Source: Nitrospirota bacterium (GTDB lineage: Bacteria; Nitrospirota; Nitrospiria; Nitrospirales; UBA8639). From it: a DNA stretch of 12,813 nucleotides. Every line of letters starts with the position of its first letter. The first letter of the stretch is position 1. The position numbers and the translations under genes were made by a program. Under the pieces are notes generated by a model that worked only from the letters and a program-made list of their open reading frames with translations, made no database searches and was not told the origin of the DNA. Shown here one piece after another: positions 6,099 through 12,707 of this stretch. The stretch spans positions 1 to 12,813 of the forward strand of contig JAOUGQ010000066.1 in the NCBI GenBank assembly GCA_029865515.1, read 5' to 3'.

Positions 6099-6725
6099 TT
6101 AGGGTTTACGAAAAGGCATCCCCAAATGGGCCAATAAGGATCTGGCTTCATCATTCCGTTTGGCGGAGGTGACAAAGGTAATATCCATTCCATGAATTGA
6201 TGCTACATCATCATATTTTATCTCTGGAAACGTCAGCTGTTCTTTTAAGCCAAGGGTGTAATTTCCCCGTCCATCAAACGCTTTTGGAGAAACACCCCGA
6301 AAGTCACGTATTCTTGGTAAAGCCACAGACACTAATCTGTCCAAAAACTCAAGCATCCTGCTCCCCCTCAAGGTAACCTTTGCCCCAATGGGGATTCCTT
6401 CACGCAATTTAAACCCTGCAATCGCTTTCTTTGCCCTAGTCAGTACCGGCTTTTGCCCCGTAATTTGCTCCAGTTCAGCTGCGGCACTCTCCAATAACTT
6501 CACGTTTTGAACGGCCTCCCCCATTCCAACATTTAAAACGATCCGTTCAATTCTAGGGACTTGCATGGGATTTTTATATCCAAACTCTTTCATCATGCCT
6601 GGCACCACTTTTTCTTGATAGATGACTTTTATCCGCGGCACATAATCCTTTGGTGCGATTACCGTGGAGGAAACCTTCTTTTCTTTGGTTTTACCTGTTT
6701 CTTTTTGTACCGATTTTGATTTCAT
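6099..6725 (-). CDS. rplE: 50S ribosomal protein L5 with N-terminal extension
   Basis: L5 binds 5S rRNA and contacts the P-site tRNA from the central protuberance. From about residue 30 the protein is a normal L5: KNPMQVPRIERIVLNVGMGE (51-70), TGQKPVLTRAKKAIAGFKLR (89-108), PRIRDFRGVS (137-146) and GRGNYTLGLKEQ (152-163). The open frame gives 208 residues against a usual 178-182. The extra ~28 residues (KSKSVQKETGKTKEKK and so on) are lysine-rich and low-complexity. The ATG at 6723-6725 overlaps the rplX stop as TGATG, which favours coupling. An in-frame GTG at 6639-6641, with AAAGGA four bases upstream, would give a standard 180-residue protein. I keep the longer form but am unsure of the start. 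Confidence 0.93.
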   Translation of the reverse strand: MKSKSVQKETGKTKEKKVSSTVIAPKDYVPRIKVIYQEKVVPGMMKEFGYKNPMQVPRIERIVLNVGMGEAVQNVKLLESAAAELEQITGQKPVLTRAKKAIAGFKLREGIPIGAKVTLRGSRMLEFLDRLVSVALPRIRDFRGVSPKAFDGRGNYTLGLKEQLTFPEIKYDDVASIHGMDITFVTSAKRNDEARSLLAHLGMPFRKP

Positions 6726-7057
6726 CAGCTTTTACCCAAAACTTCCGTTGGAGCCTTTTGATAGACACGGACTTTTCGTCCATCATCAAATGTTTTCATC
6801 TTAATTCTTGATGGTTTTTGTATAGACTCACAAAACACCATGACATTTGAAATAGCCATGGAACCTTCTCGCTCCAAGATTCCACCCTGCTTATTTTTTG
6901 CATTAGGCTTGGTATGCCGCTTTATTATATTTAGCTTTTCAACGGTTACTCTGGCATTTTTCGCTTCGACCTGGAGTACTTTTCCGGTTTTACCACGCTC
7001 TTTACCGGAAATAACCATGACCGTATCGCCCTTTTTAATATGAAATTTATCAGCCAT
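6725..7057 (-). CDS. rplX: 50S ribosomal protein L24
   Basis: A 110-residue assembly-initiator protein that binds the 5' region of 23S rRNA. The KOW motif is at the N-terminus: HIKKGDTVMVISGKERGKTG (6-25) then KVLQVEAKNARVTVEKLNII (26-45), followed by KRHTKPN and the GGILEREGSMAISNVMV stretch (58-74). The C-terminus, RIKMKTFDDGRKVRVYQKA, is ordinary for the family. The single cysteine shows there is no zinc ribbon. The ATG at 7055-7057 follows rplN by 12 bases, and the TGA stop shares its A with the rplE ATG. Confidence 0.97.
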   Translation of the reverse strand: MADKFHIKKGDTVMVISGKERGKTGKVLQVEAKNARVTVEKLNIIKRHTKPNAKNKQGGILEREGSMAISNVMVFCESIQKPSRIKMKTFDDGRKVRVYQKAPTEVLGKS

Positions 7058-7069
7058 AATGATTTTGCC

Positions 7070-7438
7070 CTAAATAACCTCAGGAGCCAATGATATGATT
7101 TTCATATATTTTTTCCTCCGTAATTCCCTTGCTACAGGACCAAAAATGCGCGTCCCTACTGGGTCACCCTGAGCATTGACTAACACACAGGCATTCCTGT
7201 CAAATTTAATATGGGATCCATCATCACGCCTACATCCCTTTTTAGTCCTAACAATCACTGCCTTCATGACATCGCCCTTTTTTACTGATGCCTTGGGAAT
7301 TGCTTCTCGCACTGACACCACAATGATATCACCCAAAGAACCATACCGGCGCCTCGTCCCACCCAACACATGGAAACATCTGACACTTTTTGCCCCTGAA
7401 TTATCGGCCACATCAAGATAAGTATAATTTTGTATCAT
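7070..7438 (-). CDS. rplN: 50S ribosomal protein L14
   Basis: A 122-residue L14, exactly the usual length, making an interface bridge to 16S rRNA helix 44 and the docking site for the silencing factor RsfS. Family-defining stretches are YLDVADNSGAKSVRCFHVLG (7-26), RRYGSLGDIIVVSVREAIPK, VRTKKGCRRDDGSHIKFDRN and the end TRIFGPVARELRRKKYMKII. The ATG at 7436-7438 has only a weak GAG-type ribosome binding site. In E. coli this gene starts the spc operon with its own promoter. Here the 63-base gap from rpsQ has no promoter match good enough to annotate. Confidence 0.97.
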   Translation of the reverse strand: MIQNYTYLDVADNSGAKSVRCFHVLGGTRRRYGSLGDIIVVSVREAIPKASVKKGDVMKAVIVRTKKGCRRDDGSHIKFDRNACVLVNAQGDPVGTRIFGPVARELRRKKYMKIISLAPEVI

Positions 7439-7501
7439 TAGGTTAACTCTGTATCAAAAAAGGCGAACGTCCACTCCTACCATTTTTAAAAATCCGTGAA
7501 A

Positions 7502-7768
7502 CTAAACCACAACTCTCCTATTGCAAATCTCAGAAACCCGCCAATGCTTATCCTTGCTCAAAGGTCGTGAATAAACAATTTTAACCTGATCCCCCATTTG
7601 ACACTGATTGACTTCATCATGGGCTTTCATTTTTGTTTTTCTTCGGATGACCTTCCCGTAAAGCGAATGTCTCTCTATACGAACCACCTCTACCACCACG
7701 GTCTTTTGCATTTTATTACTCACAACTTTTCCCATGAGCGACCGAGGCACCGACCTTGACTGTGTCAT
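7502..7768 (-). CDS. rpsQ: 30S ribosomal protein S17
   Basis: An 88-residue OB-fold protein that binds the 5' domain of 16S rRNA and helps start small-subunit assembly. Landmarks are LMGKVVSNKMQKTVVVEVVR (11-30), RHSLYGKVIRRKTKMKAHDE (33-52), then GDQVKIVYSRPLSKDKHWRV (59-78). The SRPLSKxKxW signature is intact. About ten residues precede the core at the N-terminus (MTQSRSVPRS), within the normal spread. The ATG at 7766-7768 follows rpmC by 36 bases. It is the last gene of the S10 segment. Confidence 0.97.
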   Translation of the reverse strand: MTQSRSVPRSLMGKVVSNKMQKTVVVEVVRIERHSLYGKVIRRKTKMKAHDEVNQCQMGDQVKIVYSRPLSKDKHWRVSEICNRRVVV

Positions 7769-7804
7769 AGCTGTATAAATTCCCTTCGAAAACGTGATTG
7801 ACTC

Positions 7805-7990
7805 TTAGCCCTTTTGCCGAAGAACAGTTCTAACTCTGGCAATATCTCTTCTCGTTTCGCGAATTCTCATTGGATTTTCCATACGGCCCAATGCCAACTG
7901 ACTCCTGAAATGAAACAATTCCTGTTTCAATTTACCAACCTTATCTAACAATTCTGACTTTTCTAAATTCCTTATTTCTTTCATTTCCAT
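7805..7990 (-). CDS. rpmC: 50S ribosomal protein L29
   Basis: A 61-residue two-helix hairpin protein at the peptide-exit rim next to L23, where trigger factor and SRP dock. MKEIRNLEKSELLDKVGKLK is helix 1. The family signature LFHFRSQLALGRMENPMRIR lies at about 25-44, followed by a basic second helix (RRDIARVRTVLRQKG). The first ATG (7988-7990) is preferred over the ATG two codons later, because AGGT lies seven bases before it and overlaps the rplP stop region. The gap to rplP is nine bases, so the two are probably coupled. Confidence 0.95.
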   Translation of the reverse strand: MEMKEIRNLEKSELLDKVGKLKQELFHFRSQLALGRMENPMRIRETRRDIARVRTVLRQKG

Positions 7991-7999
7991 ATTTAGTAC

Positions 8000-8422
8000 C
8001 TACAAAACCGGTATTTCTCCACGAATAACGAATTTTGTTGCCACAGGCAGCTTATGGCCAGCCAAGCGCAAAGCCTCTTCTGCCACAGCCTGCGTAACAT
8101 CGTCCATTTCAAATAAAATTCTCCCAGATTTAACTGGAGCAACCCAATACTCCGGATTACCCTTTCCTTTACCCATTCGAACTTCAGCAGGTTTCTTGGT
8201 AATTGGTTTATCAGGGAATATCCTTGTCCAAATTCTGCCACCTCGCTTTACATGCCGCGTCATAGCGATACGAGCGGCTTCAATTTGTCTGGCAGTAATT
8301 CTTCCAGGTTCAAGGGCTTTAAGCCCAAAAACTCCATAAGCGATTTCACCGCCACGATAGGCCTTGCCGCGCATTCGACCTTTCTGGACTTTTCGAAATT
8401 TAACCCTTTTCGGAGCTAACAT
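8000..8422 (-). CDS. rplP: 50S ribosomal protein L16
   Basis: A 140-residue L16 that sits at the A-site side of the peptidyl-transferase centre and orients aminoacyl-tRNA. It starts MLAPKRVKFRKVQKGRMRG. Conserved blocks are YGVFGLKALEPGRITARQIE (29-48), GGRIWTRIFPDKPITKKP (61-78) and RMGKGKGNPEYWVAPVKSGR (82-101), the last being the basic loop close to the A-site tRNA. Length and motifs are fully normal. The order rpsC-rplP-rpmC-rpsQ is the standard S10 order. The ATG is at 8420-8422, 37 bases after rpsC. Confidence 0.97.
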   Translation of the reverse strand: MLAPKRVKFRKVQKGRMRGKAYRGGEIAYGVFGLKALEPGRITARQIEAARIAMTRHVKRGGRIWTRIFPDKPITKKPAEVRMGKGKGNPEYWVAPVKSGRILFEMDDVTQAVAEEALRLAGHKLPVATKFVIRGEIPVL

Positions 8423-8459
8423 CTTCCTAATACTCCAATCGCTTTAATCCTACGGTCTT

Positions 8460-9125
8460 TTATAAAAATCCTAGCGAAGGCTCAGACTTTTCAAGTGAAG
8501 GAACTTGGGCATCACCTTTAAATATCCAGGCCTTAACCCCAATCTGACCCATGGCGGTCTTTGCTTCAGCAAACCCGTACTCAACATCAGCTCTAAGGGT
8601 ATGAAGAGGCACGCGCCCTTCCCGATACCATTCCGTTCTCGCTATTTCATGTCCACCAAGACGACCAGCGCAATATACCTTAATCCCCAATGCTCCAAGT
8701 CGAAGCGCAGAAGCTACACTTCGCTTTAACGCACGCCGAAATGACACTCTCTTCTCCAATTGGGTCGCAATATTCTCAGCAACTAATTGCGCATCCAACT
8801 CTGGCTTCTTTATTTCCTTTACCGTTACAAACACTTCATTCCCATATTCTTTCTCAAGAGAAGCTTTTAATTTATCAACCTCCGCTCCCTTCCTACCTAT
8901 AATGATTCCAGGTCGAGCAGTATTAATAATTAGCTTCAATTGGTTACCGGATCGCTCAATCTCAACACTTGAAATACCAGCGTGGTAAAGCCGCTTCTTA
9001 ACAACATCCCTGATAGATAAATCCTGATGGAGGAGCTTGGCATAATCTTTTTTAGCATACCATCGAGATCGCCAAGTTCTGGTATACCCTAACCGAAAAC
9101 CAAACGGGTGCGTCTTTTGACCCAT
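8460..9125 (-). CDS. rpsC: 30S ribosomal protein S3
   Basis: A 221-residue S3 that lines the mRNA entry tunnel with S4 and S5. The N-terminus MGQKTHPFGFRLGYTRTWRS is typical. A KH-type RNA-binding domain follows with the GxxG loop in IIIGRKGAEVDKL (74-86). The C-terminal domain has GCAGRLGGHEIAR-like wording (here YCAGRLGGHEIART), then WYREGRVPLHTLRADVEYGF and IGVKAWIFKGD. The ATG at 9123-9125 fits the family start. It follows rplV after 46 bases, with a GGGGGAGAAAG-type purine run just upstream as ribosome binding site. Confidence 0.97.
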   Translation of the reverse strand: MGQKTHPFGFRLGYTRTWRSRWYAKKDYAKLLHQDLSIRDVVKKRLYHAGISSVEIERSGNQLKLIINTARPGIIIGRKGAEVDKLKASLEKEYGNEVFVTVKEIKKPELDAQLVAENIATQLEKRVSFRRALKRSVASALRLGALGIKVYCAGRLGGHEIARTEWYREGRVPLHTLRADVEYGFAEAKTAMGQIGVKAWIFKGDAQVPSLEKSEPSLGFL

Positions 9126-9171
9126 GAATTCTTTCTCCCCCTAAGGTTCCTTAAAGAAAATTTACTTAAAA

Positions 9172-9510
9172 CTAGCTGGTCGGACTTACCACAATTGTTA
9201 TATGACTAGTTCGCTTTTGTATGGGATTAGCCCTTCCCATCGATCGCGGGCGAAAACGCTTATAAATAGGACCGCCATCCACATAAGCTCGAGAAATTCT
9301 TAATTTTTCAGGCTCACCCAAGTCTTTTTGTCCGGCATTGGACACCGCCGAAAATAGCAATTGCTCAACAACCCTAGCGGCCGAACGAGGGGTATACTTC
9401 AATATGGACAATGCTTCAGCCGCATTCCTCCCTCGCACCATATCAACGATCAACCTGGCTTTTCGTGGGGCAAGTCTTACGTGTCGCAATACCGCTTTAG
9501 CTTCGGCCAT
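9172..9510 (-). CDS. rplV: 50S ribosomal protein L22
   Basis: A 112-residue L22 whose long beta-hairpin lines the nascent-peptide tunnel and, with L4, forms its narrowest point. Conserved parts are LRHVRLAPRKARLIVDMVRG (8-27), AEALSILKYTPRSAARVVEQ (31-50), and SRAYVDGGPIYKRFRPRSMG (73-92), which is the hairpin where macrolide-resistance changes map in other bacteria; no insertion or deletion is seen there. The C-terminus is RTSHITIVVSPTS. The ATG at 9508-9510 follows rpsS by 56 bases. Confidence 0.97.
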   Translation of the reverse strand: MAEAKAVLRHVRLAPRKARLIVDMVRGRNAAEALSILKYTPRSAARVVEQLLFSAVSNAGQKDLGEPEKLRISRAYVDGGPIYKRFRPRSMGRANPIQKRTSHITIVVSPTS

Positions 9511-9566
9511 ATTTTTTCTCTACCTTCTCGAGTTCTCAAGTCCCTAAGTATTCAATTAATTTTCGC

Positions 9567-9854
9567 TTATTTGAGCGCAACAGCTTTCTCACTCTTGGCT
9601 GCACCATGCCCCTTAAAAAATCGTGTTGGGGCAAACTCTCCCAATTTATGTCCAACCATATTGTCCGTAATAAATACCGGGATAAACTTCTTCCCGTTAT
9701 GAACGGCAAATGTCAAACCGATCATATCCGGAATGATTGTTGACCGACGAGACCAGGTTTTTATCACTTTAGACTCCCTGGACTCCCTGGCCTTCTCAAC
9801 TTTTTTAGCAATATGGTGGTCGACAAACGGACCCTTATGAACTGACCTTGCCAT
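9567..9854 (-). CDS. rpsS: 30S ribosomal protein S19
   Basis: A 95-residue S19 in the 30S head, paired with S13. The sequence reads MARSVHKGPFVDHHIAKKVE, then VIKTWSRRSTIIPDMIGLTF (30-49), then DNMVGHKLGEFAPTRFFKGH (64-83), all standard. Residues 23-28 (RESRES) come from a perfect 9-base tandem repeat (9772-9789). The spacing between KKVE and VIKTW equals that of common S19 proteins, so the repeat has not lengthened the protein. The ATG at 9852-9854 is 19 bases after the rplB stop. The short C-terminal tail GAAKSEKAVALK is ordinary. Confidence 0.97.
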   Translation of the reverse strand: MARSVHKGPFVDHHIAKKVEKARESRESKVIKTWSRRSTIIPDMIGLTFAVHNGKKFIPVFITDNMVGHKLGEFAPTRFFKGHGAAKSEKAVALK

Positions 9855-9873
9855 CGATTACCCCCACAATAAA

Positions 9874-10713
9874 CTAACGGGATTTTTTCTTTCTTCCTGC
9901 AATGATAAATCGCGAGCTTTGATTTCGGGGCTTCCGAGTCTTAAAACCCTTCGTTGGTTGGCCCCATGGAGAAACCGGATGGGGATTACCCTGACCTGAC
10001 TTGCCTTCCCCACCACCATGCGGATGATCAACAGGATTCATCACCACTCCCCGCTGATGCGGCTTTTTCCCCAACCATCGAGAACGTCCGGCTTTCCCAA
10101 TAGTGATATTATTATGATCCAAATTCCCAACCTGCCCAACCGTGGCCATGCAAGCACCAAGAATTTTTCGCATTTCACCAGAGGTTAAGCGGATTTGCAC
10201 AAAGTTTTCATCTCGGCCCATCACTTGAGCAGAGGCCCCAGCACTTCTAGCCAATTGGGCACCCTTACCAGGTTTTAATTCTATGTTGTGCACTACTACC
10301 CCTAAAGGCATCTCCATAAGCGGCAAAGCATTTCCCACCCTCACATCAACCTGCGCACCAGATCGAACTGAATCCCCCACCTTTAGCCCGAGAGGGGCCA
10401 AGATATAGCGCTTCTCACCATCGGCATAATGCAAAAGAGCAATTCGAGCCGAACGATTTGGATCATATTCAACAGCGGCAACCTTTGCCGGGATCCCAAC
10501 CTTATCCCTCTTAAAATCAATCTTCCGATAGAGCCGCTTATGCCCACCCCCTCGAAATCGCGAGGTAATTCTCCCAACATTATTTCTTCCACCGGATTGA
10601 GGAAAATACGTCGTTAAATTCTTTTCTGGCCTCTTACGGGACAACCCTTCATTGACGACACCCGACATTCCTCTCCGACCAGGTGAAGTAGGATTATATT
10701 CTTTTATTGGCAT
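9874..10713 (-). CDS. rplB: 50S ribosomal protein L2
   Basis: A 279-residue L2, one of the most conserved ribosomal proteins, needed for subunit joining and for an intact peptidyl-transferase centre. It starts MPIKEYNPTSPGRRGMSGVV. The RNA-binding domain includes GRNNVGRITSRFRGGGHKR (42-60) and KVAAVEYDPNRSARIALLHY (77-96). The C-terminal loop VMNPVDHPHGGGEGKSGQG (224-242) contains His230, equivalent to the essential E. coli His229. The end is the basic SSRFIIAGRKKKSR. The ATG at 10711-10713, with AAGG close upstream, lies 42 bases after rplW. Confidence 0.98.
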   Translation of the reverse strand: MPIKEYNPTSPGRRGMSGVVNEGLSRKRPEKNLTTYFPQSGGRNNVGRITSRFRGGGHKRLYRKIDFKRDKVGIPAKVAAVEYDPNRSARIALLHYADGEKRYILAPLGLKVGDSVRSGAQVDVRVGNALPLMEMPLGVVVHNIELKPGKGAQLARSAGASAQVMGRDENFVQIRLTSGEMRKILGACMATVGQVGNLDHNNITIGKAGRSRWLGKKPHQRGVVMNPVDHPHGGGEGKSGQGNPHPVSPWGQPTKGFKTRKPRNQSSRFIIAGRKKKSR

Positions 10714-10755
10714 AACCTTGTTCTCACAATTCTTTTTATTTCTAACCCATTAACC

Positions 10756-11043
10756 TTAGGCGCTTTCATATAGTTCTATCTTTTCACCTTCCTTTAAGGT
10801 GATAAACGCCTTCCGCCAATCAGCCCTTTTTCCAGAGAAACGTCCCTGACGCTTCTTCTTGCCCCTGACATTCATCACATTCACCGAGGCCACCTTTACG
10901 CTAAACACTGTCTCCACAGCCCTGCGAATATCGATGCGAGTCGCATGGCGATGAACGGCAAACGCCACACCATTCTTCACCTCGCGAATTGCCGTTATTT
11001 TTTCTGTCAGCAAAGGCCGAATCAAAACATCATGTGGATTCAC
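10756..11043 (-). CDS. rplW: 50S ribosomal protein L23
   Basis: A 95-residue L23 at the peptide-tunnel exit, the main docking point for trigger factor and signal recognition particle. LIRPLLTEKITAIREVKNGV (7-26) is the family opening. RIDIRRAVETVFSVKVASVN and MNVRGKKKRQGRFSGKRADW (57-76) give the extended rRNA-binding loop, and the end is ITLKEGEKIELYESA. The start is GTG (11041-11043), one base after the rplD TAA, so it should be read by coupling. No ATG lies in frame near the correct N-terminus. Confidence 0.96.
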   Translation of the reverse strand: MNPHDVLIRPLLTEKITAIREVKNGVAFAVHRHATRIDIRRAVETVFSVKVASVNVMNVRGKKKRQGRFSGKRADWRKAFITLKEGEKIELYESA

Positions 11044-11044
11044 G

Positions 11045-11677
11045 TTACACCCAAATTTCTTGAATTCGTTCCAACTCCGCTCTGGTGACTACTAACTTGT
11101 CACACCAAAGCACGTCATATACATTAAGATCCTTACCATGAAGAACCTTTAAATTCTTTACATTTTTTCCTATGCGAATGAGATCAACCAACCCCTCATC
11201 AATAACCAAAAGCACCTTTCCACTTGCCCCAACCTTCGATAGCAATTGCACTAAACGACGGGTCTTCATTTCAGACAACACCAAATCGCCCATCACCAAT
11301 AAATCTTCCGCCGCCACCTTAGCGGTCAATGCCCCCTTCAAGGCGGCCCGATATACTTTCTTTGGCAATGTAGATGAATATGATCTTGGCTTTGGGCCGA
11401 AAACCGTTCCCCCCCCCCTCCAGATCGGGGAACGACTCGATCCAGCTCTAGCGCGGCCTGTATGCTTTTGCTTCCAAGGCTTCTTCCCCCCACCCCTCAC
11501 TTCACCACGCCCAAGAGTAGATGCCGTCCCCTGTCGCTCACTAGCCCGTTGCATGACCACAGCTCGGTGAATCAAGGATGGATTAACCGTTGAATTAAAA
11601 ATTCCTTCGTTCAGGTCGACCTTGTCTATCTGCTGGCTATCTGGGCCATATACGGGAAAAGCATCCATTGGTCGCAT
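11045..11677 (-). CDS. rplD: 50S ribosomal protein L4
   Basis: A roughly 210-residue L4 whose long internal loop reaches the peptide tunnel opposite L22. The loop carries RASERQGTASTLGRGEVRGG (about 44-63), KKPWKQKHTGRARAGSSRSP (about 65-84) and WRGGGTVFGPKPRSY (86-100). In E. coli L4 also represses the S10 operon; the leader that would show this is not visible here. The ATG at 11675-11677 shares its A with the rplC TGA (TGATG) and has GGAAGG seven bases ahead. A GTG directly before it (11678-11680), or an ATG three codons later, are possible alternatives. Codons 87-90 contain a run of ten G. Confidence 0.95.
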   Translation of the reverse strand: MRPMDAFPVYGPDSQQIDKVDLNEGIFNSTVNPSLIHRAVVMQRASERQGTASTLGRGEVRGGGKKPWKQKHTGRARAGSSRSPIWRGGGTVFGPKPRSYSSTLPKKVYRAALKGALTAKVAAEDLLVMGDLVLSEMKTRRLVQLLSKVGASGKVLLVIDEGLVDLIRIGKNVKNLKVLHGKDLNVYDVLWCDKLVVTRAELERIQEIWV

Positions 11678-12294
11678 CACCCAACCTTCCTTAAAATCAC
11701 CACTCCTCCAATTGGTCCAGGGACAGATCCTGAAACTAGGAGTATATTCTCCTCCGGCCTGACACCAACAACCGTCAACCCCTTAACAGTGACTCGCTTA
11801 TTTCCCATCTGGCCAGGAAGTTTTTTGTTTTTCAATACCCTTGAAGGGAACGAACTCGCTCCTATTGAACCAGGTGCCCGGTGAAACATAGACCCATGCG
11901 AGGCCGGACCTCCAGCATAATTATGCCGCTTCATAACACCTTGAAAACCTTTCCCCTTAGAAACACCCTGAACGCTGATCGATTCACCCTCCGAAAAAAC
12001 ATCCACACCCACAAGCGAGCCCACCTTCGATTCCCCATCTGACTTAAATTCGCCTAGATAACGCCAAAGCCGATTACCTGCTTTTTTTAAATGTCCAACC
12101 TGGGGCTTCGTTACCTTTCGCTCAGGAATCTCCTGAAATCCTATCTGAACTGCCTCATAGCCGTCTGAACTCATTTTCTTGACCTGGACAATTCCACATG
12201 GACCAGCCTCAATTACCGTCACAGGAATCAGACGCCTGCCTTCATCAAAAACCTGAATCATCCCTAATTTTTTGCCTAACAACCCTTTAACCAT
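11677..12294 (-). CDS. rplC: 50S ribosomal protein L3
   Basis: A 205-residue L3, an early-assembling protein whose extension approaches the peptidyl-transferase centre. It starts MVKGLLGKKLGMIQVFDEGR and has VTVIEAGPCGIVQVKK (25-40). The signature GVSKGKGFQGVMKRHNYAGG (110-129) is followed by ASHGSMFHRAPGSIG (131-145) and LPGQMGNKRVTVKGLTVVGV (159-178). The glutamine of KGFQG is at the site methylated by PrmB in E. coli; whether that happens here is unknown. The ATG at 12292-12294 is 67 bases after rpsJ, with a modest AGGT ribosome binding site about 11 bases away. Confidence 0.97.
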   Translation of the reverse strand: MVKGLLGKKLGMIQVFDEGRRLIPVTVIEAGPCGIVQVKKMSSDGYEAVQIGFQEIPERKVTKPQVGHLKKAGNRLWRYLGEFKSDGESKVGSLVGVDVFSEGESISVQGVSKGKGFQGVMKRHNYAGGPASHGSMFHRAPGSIGASSFPSRVLKNKKLPGQMGNKRVTVKGLTVVGVRPEENILLVSGSVPGPIGGVVILRKVG

Positions 12295-12361
12295 AATTCA
12301 ACAATACCTACAAAATTTGCCCGTATCTAAAACTACTCTTGCCTTAATCACCAAAATAAGA

Positions 12362-12673
12362 CTACAACTTTATTTCAACATCCACCCCGGCCGCCAGATT
12401 TAATTTCATCAAAGCATCCATGGTCTCTGGAGTTGGTTCCATGATATCCAATAAACGCTTATGCGTACGAATCTCAAACTGCTCACGTGATTTTTTGTCA
12501 ACGTGAGTTGAACGCTGGACTGTCCACTTCTCAATCCTTGTAGGCAAAGGAACCGGACCAGCAATGCGCGCCCCACTCCGACGAACGGTATCCACAATCT
12601 CCCGAAGAGATTGATCCAACACCCGATAGTCAAACCCTTTTAAACGTATTCGAATTCTGCGGTCTCGATCCAC
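12362..12673 (-). CDS. rpsJ: 30S ribosomal protein S10
   Basis: A 103-residue S10 of the small-subunit head, which also serves as NusE in transcription antitermination. RIRIRLKGFDYRVLDQSLRE (6-25), RSGARIAGPVPLPTRIEKWT (32-51) and HVDKKSREQFEIRTHKRLLD (57-76) are the family signatures, and the end is AAGVDVEIKL. The start is GTG (12671-12673), with GGTAGG five bases upstream; no in-frame ATG fits. It lies 34 bases after the tuf stop, the usual tuf-rpsJ order, with no terminator-like stem visible between them. Confidence 0.97.
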   Translation of the reverse strand: MDRDRRIRIRLKGFDYRVLDQSLREIVDTVRRSGARIAGPVPLPTRIEKWTVQRSTHVDKKSREQFEIRTHKRLLDIMEPTPETMDALMKLNLAAGVDVEIKL

Positions 12674-12707
12674 AAAAACCTACCCTTTCCACTTCACCAT
12701 TATGTTC

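Noticed and set aside
12295..12361. Promoter in the rpsJ-rplC gap
   Set aside because: A TTGGTG with a TTAGAT 18 bases later matches the consensus at only three positions in each box.
12674..12707. Promoter or short peptide (ATG...TAG, six codons) between tuf and rpsJ
   Set aside because: No -35/-10 pair is visible in the 34 bases, and a six-codon frame is expected by chance.
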